Assembly (NCBI GenBank): GCA_029780415.1
Contig: JAKOYN010000160.1
Coordinates: 1-64,000 of the forward strand
Source: RXIX01 sp003989075
GTDB lineage: Bacteria; Pseudomonadota; Gammaproteobacteria; Competibacterales; Competibacteraceae
Direction of reading: 5' to 3'
Length of the DNA: 64,000 bases
Shown: piece after piece, positions 9,100-16,987 of the stretch
Layout of the letters: every line of letters starts with the position of its first letter
Position numbering within the stretch: position 1 is the stretch's first letter
The notes under the pieces: model-generated
What the model saw: only the letters and a program-made list of their open reading frames with translations
What the model was told of the DNA's origin: nothing
Database searches by the model: none
Translations under genes and position numbers: made by a program

Positions 9100-9582
9100 T
9101 CACGGCGCCCCGGTCTGCGTCAGGGTCATGACTGCATCCAGTACGCTTGCGGCGTGGCCATCGACCTTGACCTTGCGCCATTCCCGGCGCAGCACGCCCC
9201 CGGCATCGATGAGAAAGGTGCTGCGCTCTACGCTCAGAGATTCCTTGCCGTACTGCTTTTTCAGCTTGATGACGTCAAACAGCCGGCACAGGATTTCATC
9301 CGTATCGGCGATCAGATGGAAAGGAAAGCCGTGCCGGGCGCGAAAGCGGTCATGGCTGCGCAGGCTGTCGCGCGATACTCCGAACACCTGTGTGCCGAGC
9401 GCCGCGAAGCGCTCGTGCAGGTCGCGGAACTGCTCGCCTTCACGGGTGCAACCGGGCGTGTTGTCCCGTGGATAGAAGTACAACACCACCGGCCGGCCGC
9501 GCAGTGTGGCCAGGGTGATGATCTGACCGGCGCTGGTGGCGGCGCTAAATTCGGGTACGACCTCGCCGATCGCGATGGCCAT
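9100..9582 (-). CDS. bcp: Thioredoxin-dependent thiol peroxidase Bcp
   Basis: A cytoplasmic AhpC/TSA-fold peroxiredoxin (PrxQ type) of 160 residues that reduces hydroperoxides using thioredoxin. The peroxidatic motif FYPRDNTPGCTREGEQF has its cysteine at residue 45. The usual resolving cysteine five residues later is a glutamate here (TREGE), so the enzyme either works as a 1-Cys type or uses C99. It lies 6 bp downstream of gcvR and divergent from dapA, the same arrangement as dapA-gcvR-bcp in E. coli. Start ATG at 9582. Confidence 0.95.
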   Translation of the reverse strand: MAIAIGEVVPEFSAATSAGQIITLATLRGRPVVLYFYPRDNTPGCTREGEQFRDLHERFAALGTQVFGVSRDSLRSHDRFRARHGFPFHLIADTDEILCRLFDVIKLKKQYGKESLSVERSTFLIDAGGVLRREWRKVKVDGHAASVLDAVMTLTQTGAP

Positions 9583-9588
9583 GGCTGT

Positions 9589-10119
9589 CTAGCCCTTGAT
9601 GGGTTCCATGACGGCGTCCAGATTCAGCTCGTCGCAGAAATCGAGGAACTCTTCGCGCAGCATGGCAATGTGGGTGGTGGCCGGAATGCCGACGGCCAGA
9701 TTGACCGAGAACATCGGCGTGCCGGTGTGCGGCGCGCTGTAGCTGCGCGTGACCATGTCTTCGATGTTGATCGAGCGGTTGGCGAAGAAGCTGGCCAGAT
9801 GGTGGACGATGCCCGGCTGATTGACCGCTACCACTTCCACCGCGTAGGGCAGCACGTCGCCGGCCAGGGTGCGGCCTTCGGTGCGCTTGGTGACGATGGT
9901 CATGCCGAGCGTCTGTTCCAGCCGCTTAAGCTGCATCTCCAGTTTGGTCAGGGTGTTCCAGTTGCCCTGGACCATCAGCAGAATGGCAAATTCGCCGCCC
10001 AGCACTGTCATGCGACTGTCGACGATGCCGCAGTCACAATCCAGGATCACGCGAGACAGTTCATTCACCAGACCGGGACGGTCTTCACCCAGGGCGGAGA
10101 CGACCAGATAGTTTTTCAC
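9589..10119 (-). CDS. gcvR: Glycine cleavage system transcriptional repressor GcvR
   Basis: A 176-residue protein made of two ACT domains, beginning MKNYLVVSALGEDRPGLV (first ACT, about residues 4-75) with a second at about 90-170 (AVEVVAVNQPGIVHHLASFF). In E. coli GcvR has no DNA-binding domain and acts by binding GcvA to repress the glycine cleavage operon gcvTHP when glycine is low. No helix-turn-helix is seen here either. The position next to bcp and opposite dapA supports the call. No GcvA gene lies in this window. Confidence 0.92.
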   Translation of the reverse strand: MKNYLVVSALGEDRPGLVNELSRVILDCDCGIVDSRMTVLGGEFAILLMVQGNWNTLTKLEMQLKRLEQTLGMTIVTKRTEGRTLAGDVLPYAVEVVAVNQPGIVHHLASFFANRSINIEDMVTRSYSAPHTGTPMFSVNLAVGIPATTHIAMLREEFLDFCDELNLDAVMEPIKG

Positions 10120-10282
10120 GAACGGAGCTTCCTACGGCGGGGTGGACGGATGGAGCGACGACGGATGGGGCCGGGCACGTTGAATGTAGTTCCAGGCGCC
10201 GCGATCGATCAGCAATGACCTGCAGTGTACAGGCATCCCGCAGGGGTGAAAACCACCGGTCGGCAGCGGGCTGGACCGGTGC

Positions 10283-10311
10283 TTGTCAATCCCGCCCTTG
10301 ATCCGTACCAT
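10283..10311 (+). promoter_or_regulatory. Probable sigma-70 promoter of dapA
   Basis: TTGTCA (10283-10288) and TACCAT (10306-10311) are separated by exactly 17 bp. The transcript would start near 10318, some 28 nt before the dapA ATG, with GGAGA as ribosome-binding site in between. The -10 box is only a 4 of 6 match. Confidence 0.45.
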
Positions 10312-10345
10312 GCAATGATGACCCGTAAACGGAGATCCTAACATT

Positions 10346-11221
10346 ATGTTTCGTGGCAGCATGGTGGCGATCGTCACGCCGATGGCAGCGGATGGCACGC
10401 TGGATTTCGCGGCACTGACGCGCTTGGTGGAGTTTCATATCGAGAACGGCACCGATGCCATCATCGCCGTCGGCACCACCGGCGAGTCGGCAACCCTGGA
10501 TTGGGAAGAGCACATCGCGGTCGTTCGGCATGTGGTTGAAACCGTGCGCAGCCGCGTGCCGGTGATCGCCGGTACCGGCGCCAATTCCACCAGCGAGGCG
10601 CTGTTTCTGACCCAGAAGGCGATGGAGGTGGGCGCCGATGCCTGCCTGCTGGTGACGCCCTATTACAACAAGCCGACCCAGGAAGGCCTGTACCGGCATT
10701 ACAAGCAGATTGCCGATCGCGTGGCCATTCCACAGATTCTGTATAACGTGCCCGGGCGCACCGCCTGCGACCTGAAGCCCGAGACCGTTGAGCGCCTCGC
10801 CGACATTCCCAATATTGTCGGTATTAAGGAAGCCAGTGGCAGCATCGAGCGCATTCAGGAACTGGTGCAGCGGCTGGGCGAGCGCATGGACGTGTATAGC
10901 GGCGACGATGCCCTGGCGGCGGCGGCGATGCTGAATGGTGCGCGCGGTGTCATCTCGGTCACGGCCAATGTTGCGCCGCAACTGATGCATGAGATGTGCG
11001 TCGCGGCGCTGGCCGGTGATCGTGCCCAGGCTGAAACCCTTGATGCGCGGCTGGCTGGCCTGCACCGGGCCTTGTTTCTCGAATCCAATCCGATCCCGGT
11101 CAAGTGGGCGGTGGCGCAGCTGGGTCTGATTCCAGCGGGCATTCGCCTGCCGCTGACGCCGTTGTCGGAAGCGCTGTATCCCGATGTACGCGCGGCGATG
11201 CGGCAGGCGGGCGTGCTGTGA
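10346..11221 (+). CDS. dapA: 4-hydroxy-tetrahydrodipicolinate synthase
   Basis: Condenses pyruvate with aspartate semialdehyde in the lysine/diaminopimelate pathway; cytoplasmic TIM barrel of 291 residues, one shorter than E. coli DapA. The catalytic set is intact at E. coli numbering: Schiff-base lysine K161 (IVGIKEASG), Y133, T44/T45 (GTTGES) and R138 (NVPGRTA). A GGAGA ribosome-binding site precedes ATG 10346. The adjacent bamC downstream repeats the E. coli order dapA-bamC and suggests cotranscription. Confidence 0.98.
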   Translation: MFRGSMVAIVTPMAADGTLDFAALTRLVEFHIENGTDAIIAVGTTGESATLDWEEHIAVVRHVVETVRSRVPVIAGTGANSTSEALFLTQKAMEVGADACLLVTPYYNKPTQEGLYRHYKQIADRVAIPQILYNVPGRTACDLKPETVERLADIPNIVGIKEASGSIERIQELVQRLGERMDVYSGDDALAAAAMLNGARGVISVTANVAPQLMHEMCVAALAGDRAQAETLDARLAGLHRALFLESNPIPVKWAVAQLGLIPAGIRLPLTPLSEALYPDVRAAMRQAGVL

Positions 11222-11247
11222 TCAGGGCCAAGATCAAGATCGAGACC

Positions 11248-12429
11248 ATGAGCATTCGCTTATCGTTTTTCCCCGGTCGCGCTGTCGCGCTGTCGGTTGC
11301 TGTGGCTGCAGCTCTGTCGGGCTGCTCGAAAAGCTTCGATACTCTGCTGCCGGACCGGCGGCCGGATTACAAGCAGAGCACCCTCGCGCAGCCGCTGGAG
11401 ATCCCGCCGGACCTGACCGGCTCGACCATCGACGATACTCTGGCGGTGCCGGAACTGAACCCGGCCGGCTCGGCCAGCCTGTCCACCTATGCCAGCGAGC
11501 GCAAGGGGCCGCAGGCACAGGCGCGCCAGACCGGCGCGGTATTACCGCCACAGCCGGGCATCACCCTGGAACAGGATGGCAATCAGCGCTGGCTGGTGAT
11601 TGCCGCGCCGCCCGATCAGGTTTGGCCCAAGGTGCGCGAGTTCTGGACCAGCAATGGCTTTGCCCTGAAGCGTGACGACCCGACCATCGGCATCATGGAA
11701 ACCGACTGGATGGAAAATCGCGCCGATATCCCCCAGGATGGTTTGCGCGGCCTGCTTAAGAACTATCTTGATGTGCTCTATTCAGCGCCGACCCGCGACA
11801 AGTTCCGCGTGCGTCTGGAGCGGGCTGCCAATGGCACCGCTACCGATGTTTACCTGAGTCATATCGGTGTTGAGGAAGTGGCGGCCGGCGGTACCAGCGC
11901 GAGCGCTACCAACACCTACATCTGGCAGCGGCGGCCCTCGGATCCGGAACTGGAAGCCGAAATGCTCAATCGCCTGACTGTCTACCTGGGCGCGGCGGAA
12001 AAGCGCGCCGAAGCCCGTCAGGCAGCCAATGCCCAGGCTGGGCCACGGGTGCGGCGGGTCGAGGAAGGGGGGCAGAGCCGGCTGCTGATCGGCGAGGATT
12101 ATTCCCGGGCCTGGCGCCTGATCGGACTGGCGCTGGATAGCAGCAACTACGCGGTCGAAGAGCAGAACCGCAGCCAGGGTCTGTACGTGGTTGAATACCG
12201 CGACCCCGAGCTGGAAAATCAGGCCAAGGGTGATGACGGCTGGCTGTCCAAGATGGCGTTCTGGCGCAGCAAGAAAGCGGATGCGCCGCCGCCGGGCACC
12301 CGCTACCGGGTACGTCTCGCCGGCCAGGGTAATGAAACCGTGGTCGTGGTGCATGACAGTGCCGACCGGCCCGACGACTCGCCGGGCGCCCGCCAGTTGC
12401 TCGACTCCCTGCAGAACGTCATCAAGTGA
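11248..12429 (+). CDS. bamC: Outer membrane assembly lipoprotein BamC (NlpB)
   Basis: A lipoprotein subunit of the BAM complex that inserts beta-barrel proteins into the outer membrane. The signal peptide of 25 residues ends in a lipobox LSG with the lipidated cysteine at position 26. It is followed by the conserved BamC N-terminal region that contacts BamD (DTLLPDRRPDYKQS, EIPPDLT) and two helix-grip domains. At 393 residues it is longer than E. coli BamC (344). A GTG at 11218 overlapping the dapA stop is in frame, but only the ATG at 11248 gives a sensible signal peptide. It follows dapA by 26 bp. Confidence 0.93.
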   Translation: MSIRLSFFPGRAVALSVAVAAALSGCSKSFDTLLPDRRPDYKQSTLAQPLEIPPDLTGSTIDDTLAVPELNPAGSASLSTYASERKGPQAQARQTGAVLPPQPGITLEQDGNQRWLVIAAPPDQVWPKVREFWTSNGFALKRDDPTIGIMETDWMENRADIPQDGLRGLLKNYLDVLYSAPTRDKFRVRLERAANGTATDVYLSHIGVEEVAAGGTSASATNTYIWQRRPSDPELEAEMLNRLTVYLGAAEKRAEARQAANAQAGPRVRRVEEGGQSRLLIGEDYSRAWRLIGLALDSSNYAVEEQNRSQGLYVVEYRDPELENQAKGDDGWLSKMAFWRSKKADAPPPGTRYRVRLAGQGNETVVVVHDSADRPDDSPGARQLLDSLQNVIK

Positions 12430-12519
12430 TCCTGTCATGAGAGCCGCCCCGGTCGCGGTGCGCCGTGATTCGCCGGGGCAGTCCCTCCTGATGCTGTTCT
12501 GGTGGTGGAGGCCCGGACG

Positions 12520-14370
12520 ATGAGCACACGCATTCAGCGTCTGCCGCCGCAGCTGGTCAGCCAGATCGCTGCCGGTGAAGTGGTGGAACGTCCCGCCGCT
12601 GTCGTCAAGGAACTGCTGGAAAACAGCCTGGACGCCGGCGCGCGCCATGTCGTGGTCGAAATCGAGCAGGGTGGCCTGCGCCTGATCCGGATACGCGATG
12701 ATGGCAGCGGTATTCACCCCGATGATCTCGCTCTGGCCCTGTCGCGCCACGCTACCAGCAAGATCAGCAGCTTTGCCGACCTGCAACAGGTCGCCAGCCT
12801 GGGCTTTCGCGGCGAGGCGCTGCCCAGCATCGCTTCGGTGGCGCGGCTGACGCTGAGCACACGGACCGCGGGTCAGACCAGCGGCTGGCGGATCAGCGGT
12901 GATGGCGGTGATCACATCGGCGAGCCGTGTCCAGCGCCGCATCCGCCTGGCACCACGCTGGAAGTCCGCGATCTGTTTTTCAATGTCCCGGCGCGGCGCA
13001 AGTTTCTGCGCGGCGAGCGTACCGAGTTTGGTCATATCGAGGATGCGGTGCGCCGGCTGGCACTGAGCCGCTTCGCAGTGGGCTTCAGCCTGGCGCACAA
13101 CCAGCGCGTGCTGCTGAATCTGCCGCCGGCTGGCGATCCGGAAAACCGCCAGCAGCGGCTGGCGACGCTGTGCGGCGCGGCCTTCGCTGCGGCCAGCGTG
13201 CCCCTGGAGGGTGCAGCAGCCGGTTTGCGCCTGTCGGGCTGGCTGGGCCTGCCGGTGGTGGCGCGCGCCCAGCCTGACGGGCAATACCTGTTCGTCAATG
13301 GTCGGCCGGTGCGTGACCGGGTAGTTGCCCACGCCGTGCGTCAGGCCTATCAGGATATTCTGACTGCGGACCGCTATCCGGCGTTTGTGCTGTATCTGGA
13401 ACTGGACCCGGAGCGGGTTGATGTCAATGCCCACCCCAGCAAGCAGGAGGTGCGCTTTCGCGAGTCGGCGCTGGTGCACGATGGGGTCCGGCATATCGTC
13501 CAGGCAGCGCTGGCTGCAGTGCAGCCGGGCAATAGTGCGCCACCGCTGAACGATCTGGGTGCGCGTCTGCACGTGGAAGGCGGTGCGGTCCGTAGCTCCG
13601 CTGTATCCATGAGCAGCGGCTGGGGGCGGGGCGCGGACATATCATCGCCTTTTCAGGTGCGCGAGCAACTGGCACTCTACGGTCGCTTGCATCAGGACGC
13701 CGCTACCGCTATCGCTACCGGTGCAGCGGTCGAGTCTGGATCAACCGCGGAAGCGATCGCGGCGGAACCGGCGATCGAGGCGGAAATGCCGCCGCTGGGT
13801 TATGCGCTGGGTCAGTTGCAAGGCTGCTATGTGCTGGCCGAGAACGGTGCCGGCCTGGTGGTGGTGGATATGCATGCGGCCCACGAGCGCATTCTCTACG
13901 AGCGCTTTAAGGCAGCGCTGGCGGACGGCAGACTGGAAGTACAGGCGCTGCTGGTGCCGGTAACCGTGCCGCTCAGCCCGCATGAGCGGCACCTGCTTGA
14001 TGAGCACGCGGCGCTGTTTGCCCGCGTTGGTCTGGAGATTGCTGTCCTCGGACCTGAGTGTGTGGTGGTGCGACAGGCCCCGGCGCTGCTGGCGGCCGGC
14101 GATATCGCCGCACTGGTGCGCGACATGTTCGCCGATCTGGCTCAGCACGAGCACAGCGCCCGCGCTGAGGAAGCGCTGCATGCGGTGCTGGCCAGCCTGG
14201 CTTGCCACGCTGCATTGCGCGCCCACCGGCCGCTCAATCTGCTGGAAATGAACGCCCTGCTGCGCGAACTGGAACGGACCGGGCATGGCAGCCAGTGCAA
14301 TCATGGCCGGCCTACCTGGGCGCAGCTGACGCTGGCTGAACTGGATCACCTGTTTGGTCGCGGGCGCTAA
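12520..14370 (+). CDS. mutL: DNA mismatch repair protein MutL
   Basis: The mismatch-repair matchmaker linking MutS to downstream nucleases; 616 residues versus 615 in E. coli. The N-terminal GHKL ATPase shows VVKELLENSLDAGA, the DDGSGI motif and GFRGEALPSI; the transducer domain contains VNAHPSKQEVRF. A variable linker (about 350-420) precedes the dimerisation domain with ALGQLQGCYVLAEN and DMHAAHERILYE. The metal-binding DQHAxxERxxYE endonuclease motif reads DMHAAHERILYE with no accompanying C-terminal zinc motif obvious, so endonuclease activity is uncertain. GGAGG lies 8 nt before the ATG at 12520. Confidence 0.97.
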   Translation: MSTRIQRLPPQLVSQIAAGEVVERPAAVVKELLENSLDAGARHVVVEIEQGGLRLIRIRDDGSGIHPDDLALALSRHATSKISSFADLQQVASLGFRGEALPSIASVARLTLSTRTAGQTSGWRISGDGGDHIGEPCPAPHPPGTTLEVRDLFFNVPARRKFLRGERTEFGHIEDAVRRLALSRFAVGFSLAHNQRVLLNLPPAGDPENRQQRLATLCGAAFAAASVPLEGAAAGLRLSGWLGLPVVARAQPDGQYLFVNGRPVRDRVVAHAVRQAYQDILTADRYPAFVLYLELDPERVDVNAHPSKQEVRFRESALVHDGVRHIVQAALAAVQPGNSAPPLNDLGARLHVEGGAVRSSAVSMSSGWGRGADISSPFQVREQLALYGRLHQDAATAIATGAAVESGSTAEAIAAEPAIEAEMPPLGYALGQLQGCYVLAENGAGLVVVDMHAAHERILYERFKAALADGRLEVQALLVPVTVPLSPHERHLLDEHAALFARVGLEIAVLGPECVVVRQAPALLAAGDIAALVRDMFADLAQHEHSARAEEALHAVLASLACHAALRAHRPLNLLEMNALLRELERTGHGSQCNHGRPTWAQLTLAELDHLFGRGR

Positions 14371-14690
14371 GGGCAAGGATCGTCGTCCACTTATCCGCCT
14401 GCCCTTCTCCGGGATTGCCAATGCCGAACAGGCCTGCGCAGTCATCACAGGCGAACCATGCGGCGTTACGGCGACCTTCATCAATGGGAACAAATGGCAA
14501 CGCTGCCTGGTCGCTTACCATGCTTACCACCCGCATGGCGGGAATAGCATAGCTTGGTCGTGGAATAAGCGGTCCTGTTCGCGATGAGTCATCCTAACCT
14601 TCACCTTTTCCATTAAACCCACCATCGCTTCCAGCCTGCCCGGTCGACTGTTGCAACCGGATGGGCGGTCGATGTTTAACGGCCCGACGG
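14371..14690 (+). other. Intergenic region mutL-fpr, no gene seen
   Basis: About 320 bp between the mutL stop and the fpr start. No open frame with family resemblance, no strong hairpin with a T-tract and no convincing sigma-70 promoter were found. It presumably holds the fpr promoter. In E. coli miaA directly follows mutL, so this spacer together with fpr is the inserted part. Confidence 0.5.
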
Positions 14691-15467
14691 ATGAAAGCCT
14701 TTAATACCGAATATGTATTGAGTGTCCATCACTGGAACGAGACGCTGTTCAGCTTCAAGACCACCCGTGATCCGGGGCTGCGCTTCCGTAACGGTCATTT
14801 TGTGATGATCGGCCTTGACGTGGAGGGCCGTCCGCTGATGCGCGCTTACAGCATCGCCAGTGCCAACCACAACGAGTATCTCGAATTCCTGAGCATCAAG
14901 GTGCAGGATGGCCCTCTGACCTCGCGCTTGCAGCATCTAAAGGAAGGCGACCCGGTTCTGGTCAGCCGCAAGCCTGTCGGTACCCTGGTGATTGATGATC
15001 TATTGCCCGGTCGGCGGCTCTATCTGCTCGGCTCGGGCACCGGATTGGCGCCCTTTATGAGCATCATTCAGGACCCGGAGACCTATGAGCGTTTTGAACA
15101 GGTCGTGCTGGTGCATGGTGTTCGCTATGTCAGCGAGCTGGCCTATGCCAATTACATCACCCACGAGTTGCCGGAGGACGAGTTTCTTGGTGAGATTGTC
15201 CGTGAAAAGCTGATCTATTATCCCACCGTGACCCGTGAACCGTTCCGCAATCAAGGACGTTTGACTCACCTCATCGAGAGCGGCAAGCTGTTCAGTGATC
15301 TTGGACTGCCTCCACTTGACCCTATGCAGGATCGGGTGATGATCTGCGGCAGTCCGGCGCTGCTGAAGGATACCTGTGCCCTCCTGGATGCCCGGGGATT
15401 CACTCTCTCGCCGCACATTGGTGAGCCTGGCGATTATGTGATTGAACGGGCATTCGTCGAGCGCTGA
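14691..15467 (+). CDS. fpr: Ferredoxin/flavodoxin-NADP(+) reductase
   Basis: A cytoplasmic FAD enzyme moving electrons between NADPH and ferredoxin or flavodoxin; 258 residues, the size of the Azotobacter/Pseudomonas FPR type. The FAD-binding RAYSIAS motif is at about residues 51-57 and the NADP-binding GSGTGLAPFMSI at about 111-122. The C-terminus (YVIERAFVER) extends past the last aromatic residue as in bacterial subclass I FPRs. An ATG ten codons upstream (14661) is in frame, but homology starts at MKAFNTEYVLSV, so 14691 is chosen although its ribosome-binding site is weak. It sits between mutL and miaA, which are adjacent in E. coli. Confidence 0.93.
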   Translation: MKAFNTEYVLSVHHWNETLFSFKTTRDPGLRFRNGHFVMIGLDVEGRPLMRAYSIASANHNEYLEFLSIKVQDGPLTSRLQHLKEGDPVLVSRKPVGTLVIDDLLPGRRLYLLGSGTGLAPFMSIIQDPETYERFEQVVLVHGVRYVSELAYANYITHELPEDEFLGEIVREKLIYYPTVTREPFRNQGRLTHLIESGKLFSDLGLPPLDPMQDRVMICGSPALLKDTCALLDARGFTLSPHIGEPGDYVIERAFVER

Positions 15468-15480
15468 AGGGGGGGATCGC

Positions 15481-16452
15481 GTGACGGCTGTCGATGCCCA
15501 GCTGCCGGTTCTGTGCCTGATGGGGCCGACTGCGTCCGGCAAGACTGCACTGGCGGTGGAACTGGTGCAGCGTCTGCCCTGTTCCATCATCAGCGTCGAT
15601 TCGGCGCTGGTCTACCGGGGCATGGATATTGGCACGGCCAAACCCGATGCTGAAACCCTGCGTCGGGCGCCCCATCGACTGATCGATATTCTCGACCCCG
15701 CCGAACCCTATTCCGCCGGCCGTTTTTGCCAGGACGCCCGGCGCGAAATTGCCACGATCCAGGCGGCCGGGCGCATTCCGCTGCTGGTGGGCGGTACCAT
15801 GCTCTATTTCCGGGCACTGCGGCAGGGCCTGGCCGAACTACCCGCCGCTGACCCGGCATTGCGCGCCCGACTGGCAGCGGACCTGGCCGAACGTGGCAGC
15901 GCCGCGCTGCACGCTGAGCTAGCGCGGCAGGATCCAGTGGCGGCGGCACGCATCCATCCCCATGATGCGCAACGCATTCAGCGTGCCCTGGAAGTGTGCC
16001 TGCTCAGTGGGCGCCCGCTGACGGAACTTTGCCGTGTGGCGCGGGACGAATTCATGCCGCTGCGTAGCATCAACCTGATCATTGCCCCCGCCGTGCGCGC
16101 CCTGTTGCACCAGCGCATCGCTGCACGCTTTCAGACCATGCTGGAACAGGGCTTCATCGCCGAAGTAGAGCGCCTGCGGGCGCGCGGCGATCTAAATCCG
16201 GACACGCCGGCGATGCGTGCGGTGGGCTACCGGCAGGTCTGGGATTATCTGGACGGAGTGGGTGATCATGCCCTGCTGGTTGAGCGCGGCACTGCCGCGA
16301 CCCGCCAGCTTGCCAAGCGGCAGCTGACCTGGCTGCGAGCCGAGACGGATGCGACTTGGCTGGACAGTGATGCCGGCAATCTCCTGGATGCAGCGCTCGG
16401 GCGGCTACGCGCGGCGGGCTTTTTTCAGAACATGCCGGGTCGCTTGTGCTAA
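15481..16452 (+). CDS. miaA: tRNA dimethylallyltransferase MiaA
   Basis: Transfers an isopentenyl group to A37 of tRNAs that read UNN codons; 323 residues versus 316 in E. coli. The P-loop GPTASGKT lies at about 15-22, followed by the substrate motif VDSALVYRGMDIGTAKP and HRLIDILDP. A C-terminal R-Q-L-K-R-Q-L-T-W-L-R segment is typical of MiaA. The start is taken as GTG 15481, preceded closely by a G-rich ribosome-binding site, 13 nt after the fpr stop. The stop codon overlaps the -10 box of the candidate RNA gene downstream. The order miaA-hfq-hflX is as in E. coli. Confidence 0.97.
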   Translation: MTAVDAQLPVLCLMGPTASGKTALAVELVQRLPCSIISVDSALVYRGMDIGTAKPDAETLRRAPHRLIDILDPAEPYSAGRFCQDARREIATIQAAGRIPLLVGGTMLYFRALRQGLAELPAADPALRARLAADLAERGSAALHAELARQDPVAAARIHPHDAQRIQRALEVCLLSGRPLTELCRVARDEFMPLRSINLIIAPAVRALLHQRIAARFQTMLEQGFIAEVERLRARGDLNPDTPAMRAVGYRQVWDYLDGVGDHALLVERGTAATRQLAKRQLTWLRAETDATWLDSDAGNLLDAALGRLRAAGFFQNMPGRLC

Positions 16453-16455
16453 AAT
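16447..16455 (+). promoter_or_regulatory. Extended -10 promoter overlapping miaA stop
   Basis: TGCTAAAAT forms an extended -10 (TGn plus TAAAAT), and the TAA of miaA is part of it. No good -35 is present 17 bp upstream. Transcription from here would start near 16462 and run into the terminator at 16576-16614. Confidence 0.4.
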
Positions 16456-16461
16456 GCCGCC

Positions 16462-16614
16462 GTTTTGGCTAGGCCGGCGCCGGTCGTCGTATCCCTGGCC
16501 GGGCAACTCTCCTGCAGTCAACAACATCCTGGGAATGCGATGAAACGCTCGCGCTATTTGCGGAGCACTGCGGGGAAGCGGCATATGTCTTGCACGGAAT
16601 CATGCCGCTTTTTT
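16462..16614 (+). ncRNA. Candidate small RNA between miaA and hfq
   Basis: A stretch of about 150 nt without coding potential, bounded by an extended -10 promoter and a strong intrinsic terminator. It contains four GGA trinucleotides (for example in TGGGAAT, GCGGAGC, GGGGAAG), one of them as ACGGA in the loop of the terminator hairpin, a feature of CsrA/RsmA-binding RNAs. It resembles no RNA family recognised by eye. It could instead be only a leader or an attenuator of hfq. Confidence 0.35.
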
Positions 16615-16634
16615 AGGATTTTTTAATCCTTTTT
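16576..16634 (+). terminator. Rho-independent terminator upstream of hfq, with second hairpin
   Basis: AAGCGGCAT (16576-16584) pairs with ATGCCGCTT (16602-16610) over 9 bp around a 17-nt loop, and is followed by a T-run to 16614. A second small hairpin, AGGATT-TTTT-AATCCT, with a further T-run follows at 16615-16634. Together they should separate miaA and the candidate RNA from hfq. Confidence 0.8.
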
Positions 16635-16706
16635 GGAAAAAATCCGAACTTTTTTACTCTATATCGTTAATCTTCGAGTCCATAACAACACAAGGGAGAG
16701 CTTGTA

Positions 16707-16958
16707 ATGGCAAAAGGTCATTCCCTCCAGGAGCCGTTCCTGAATGCGCTGCGCAAGGAGCGGATTCCGGTCTCGGTCTATCTTGTCAACGGCATCAAGT
16801 TGCAGGGGCAGATCGAATCCTTCGACCAGTTTGTGGTGCTGCTTAAGAACAGCGTCAGCCAGATGATTTATAAGCACGCAATTTCCACAGTGGTGCCGGT
16901 ACGCAACGTTCGCCTCAATCTGGCGACGGATGACGGTATCGGCGGTGATCAGCCCTGA
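16707..16958 (+). CDS. hfq: RNA chaperone Hfq
   Basis: An Sm-like hexameric RNA chaperone of 83 residues that pairs small RNAs with mRNAs. Conserved Sm1 (IPVSVYLVNGIKLQGQIESFDQF) and Sm2 (MIYKHAISTVVP) motifs are intact, including the distal-face and YKHA residues. The C-terminal tail is short and acidic/glycine-rich (ATDDGIGGDQP) compared with E. coli (102 residues). A GGGAGAG ribosome-binding site precedes ATG 16707. It is preceded by an AT-rich leader after two hairpin terminators, so it has its own promoter there. hflX follows by 29 bp. Confidence 0.98.
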   Translation: MAKGHSLQEPFLNALRKERIPVSVYLVNGIKLQGQIESFDQFVVLLKNSVSQMIYKHAISTVVPVRNVRLNLATDDGIGGDQP

Positions 16959-16987
16959 CAGGACCGGCTGCGAACGCAGGAGGCGGC

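Noticed and set aside
14371..14690. Small gene or RNA in the mutL-fpr spacer
   Set aside because: No start with ribosome-binding site, no T-tailed hairpin and no recognisable motif.
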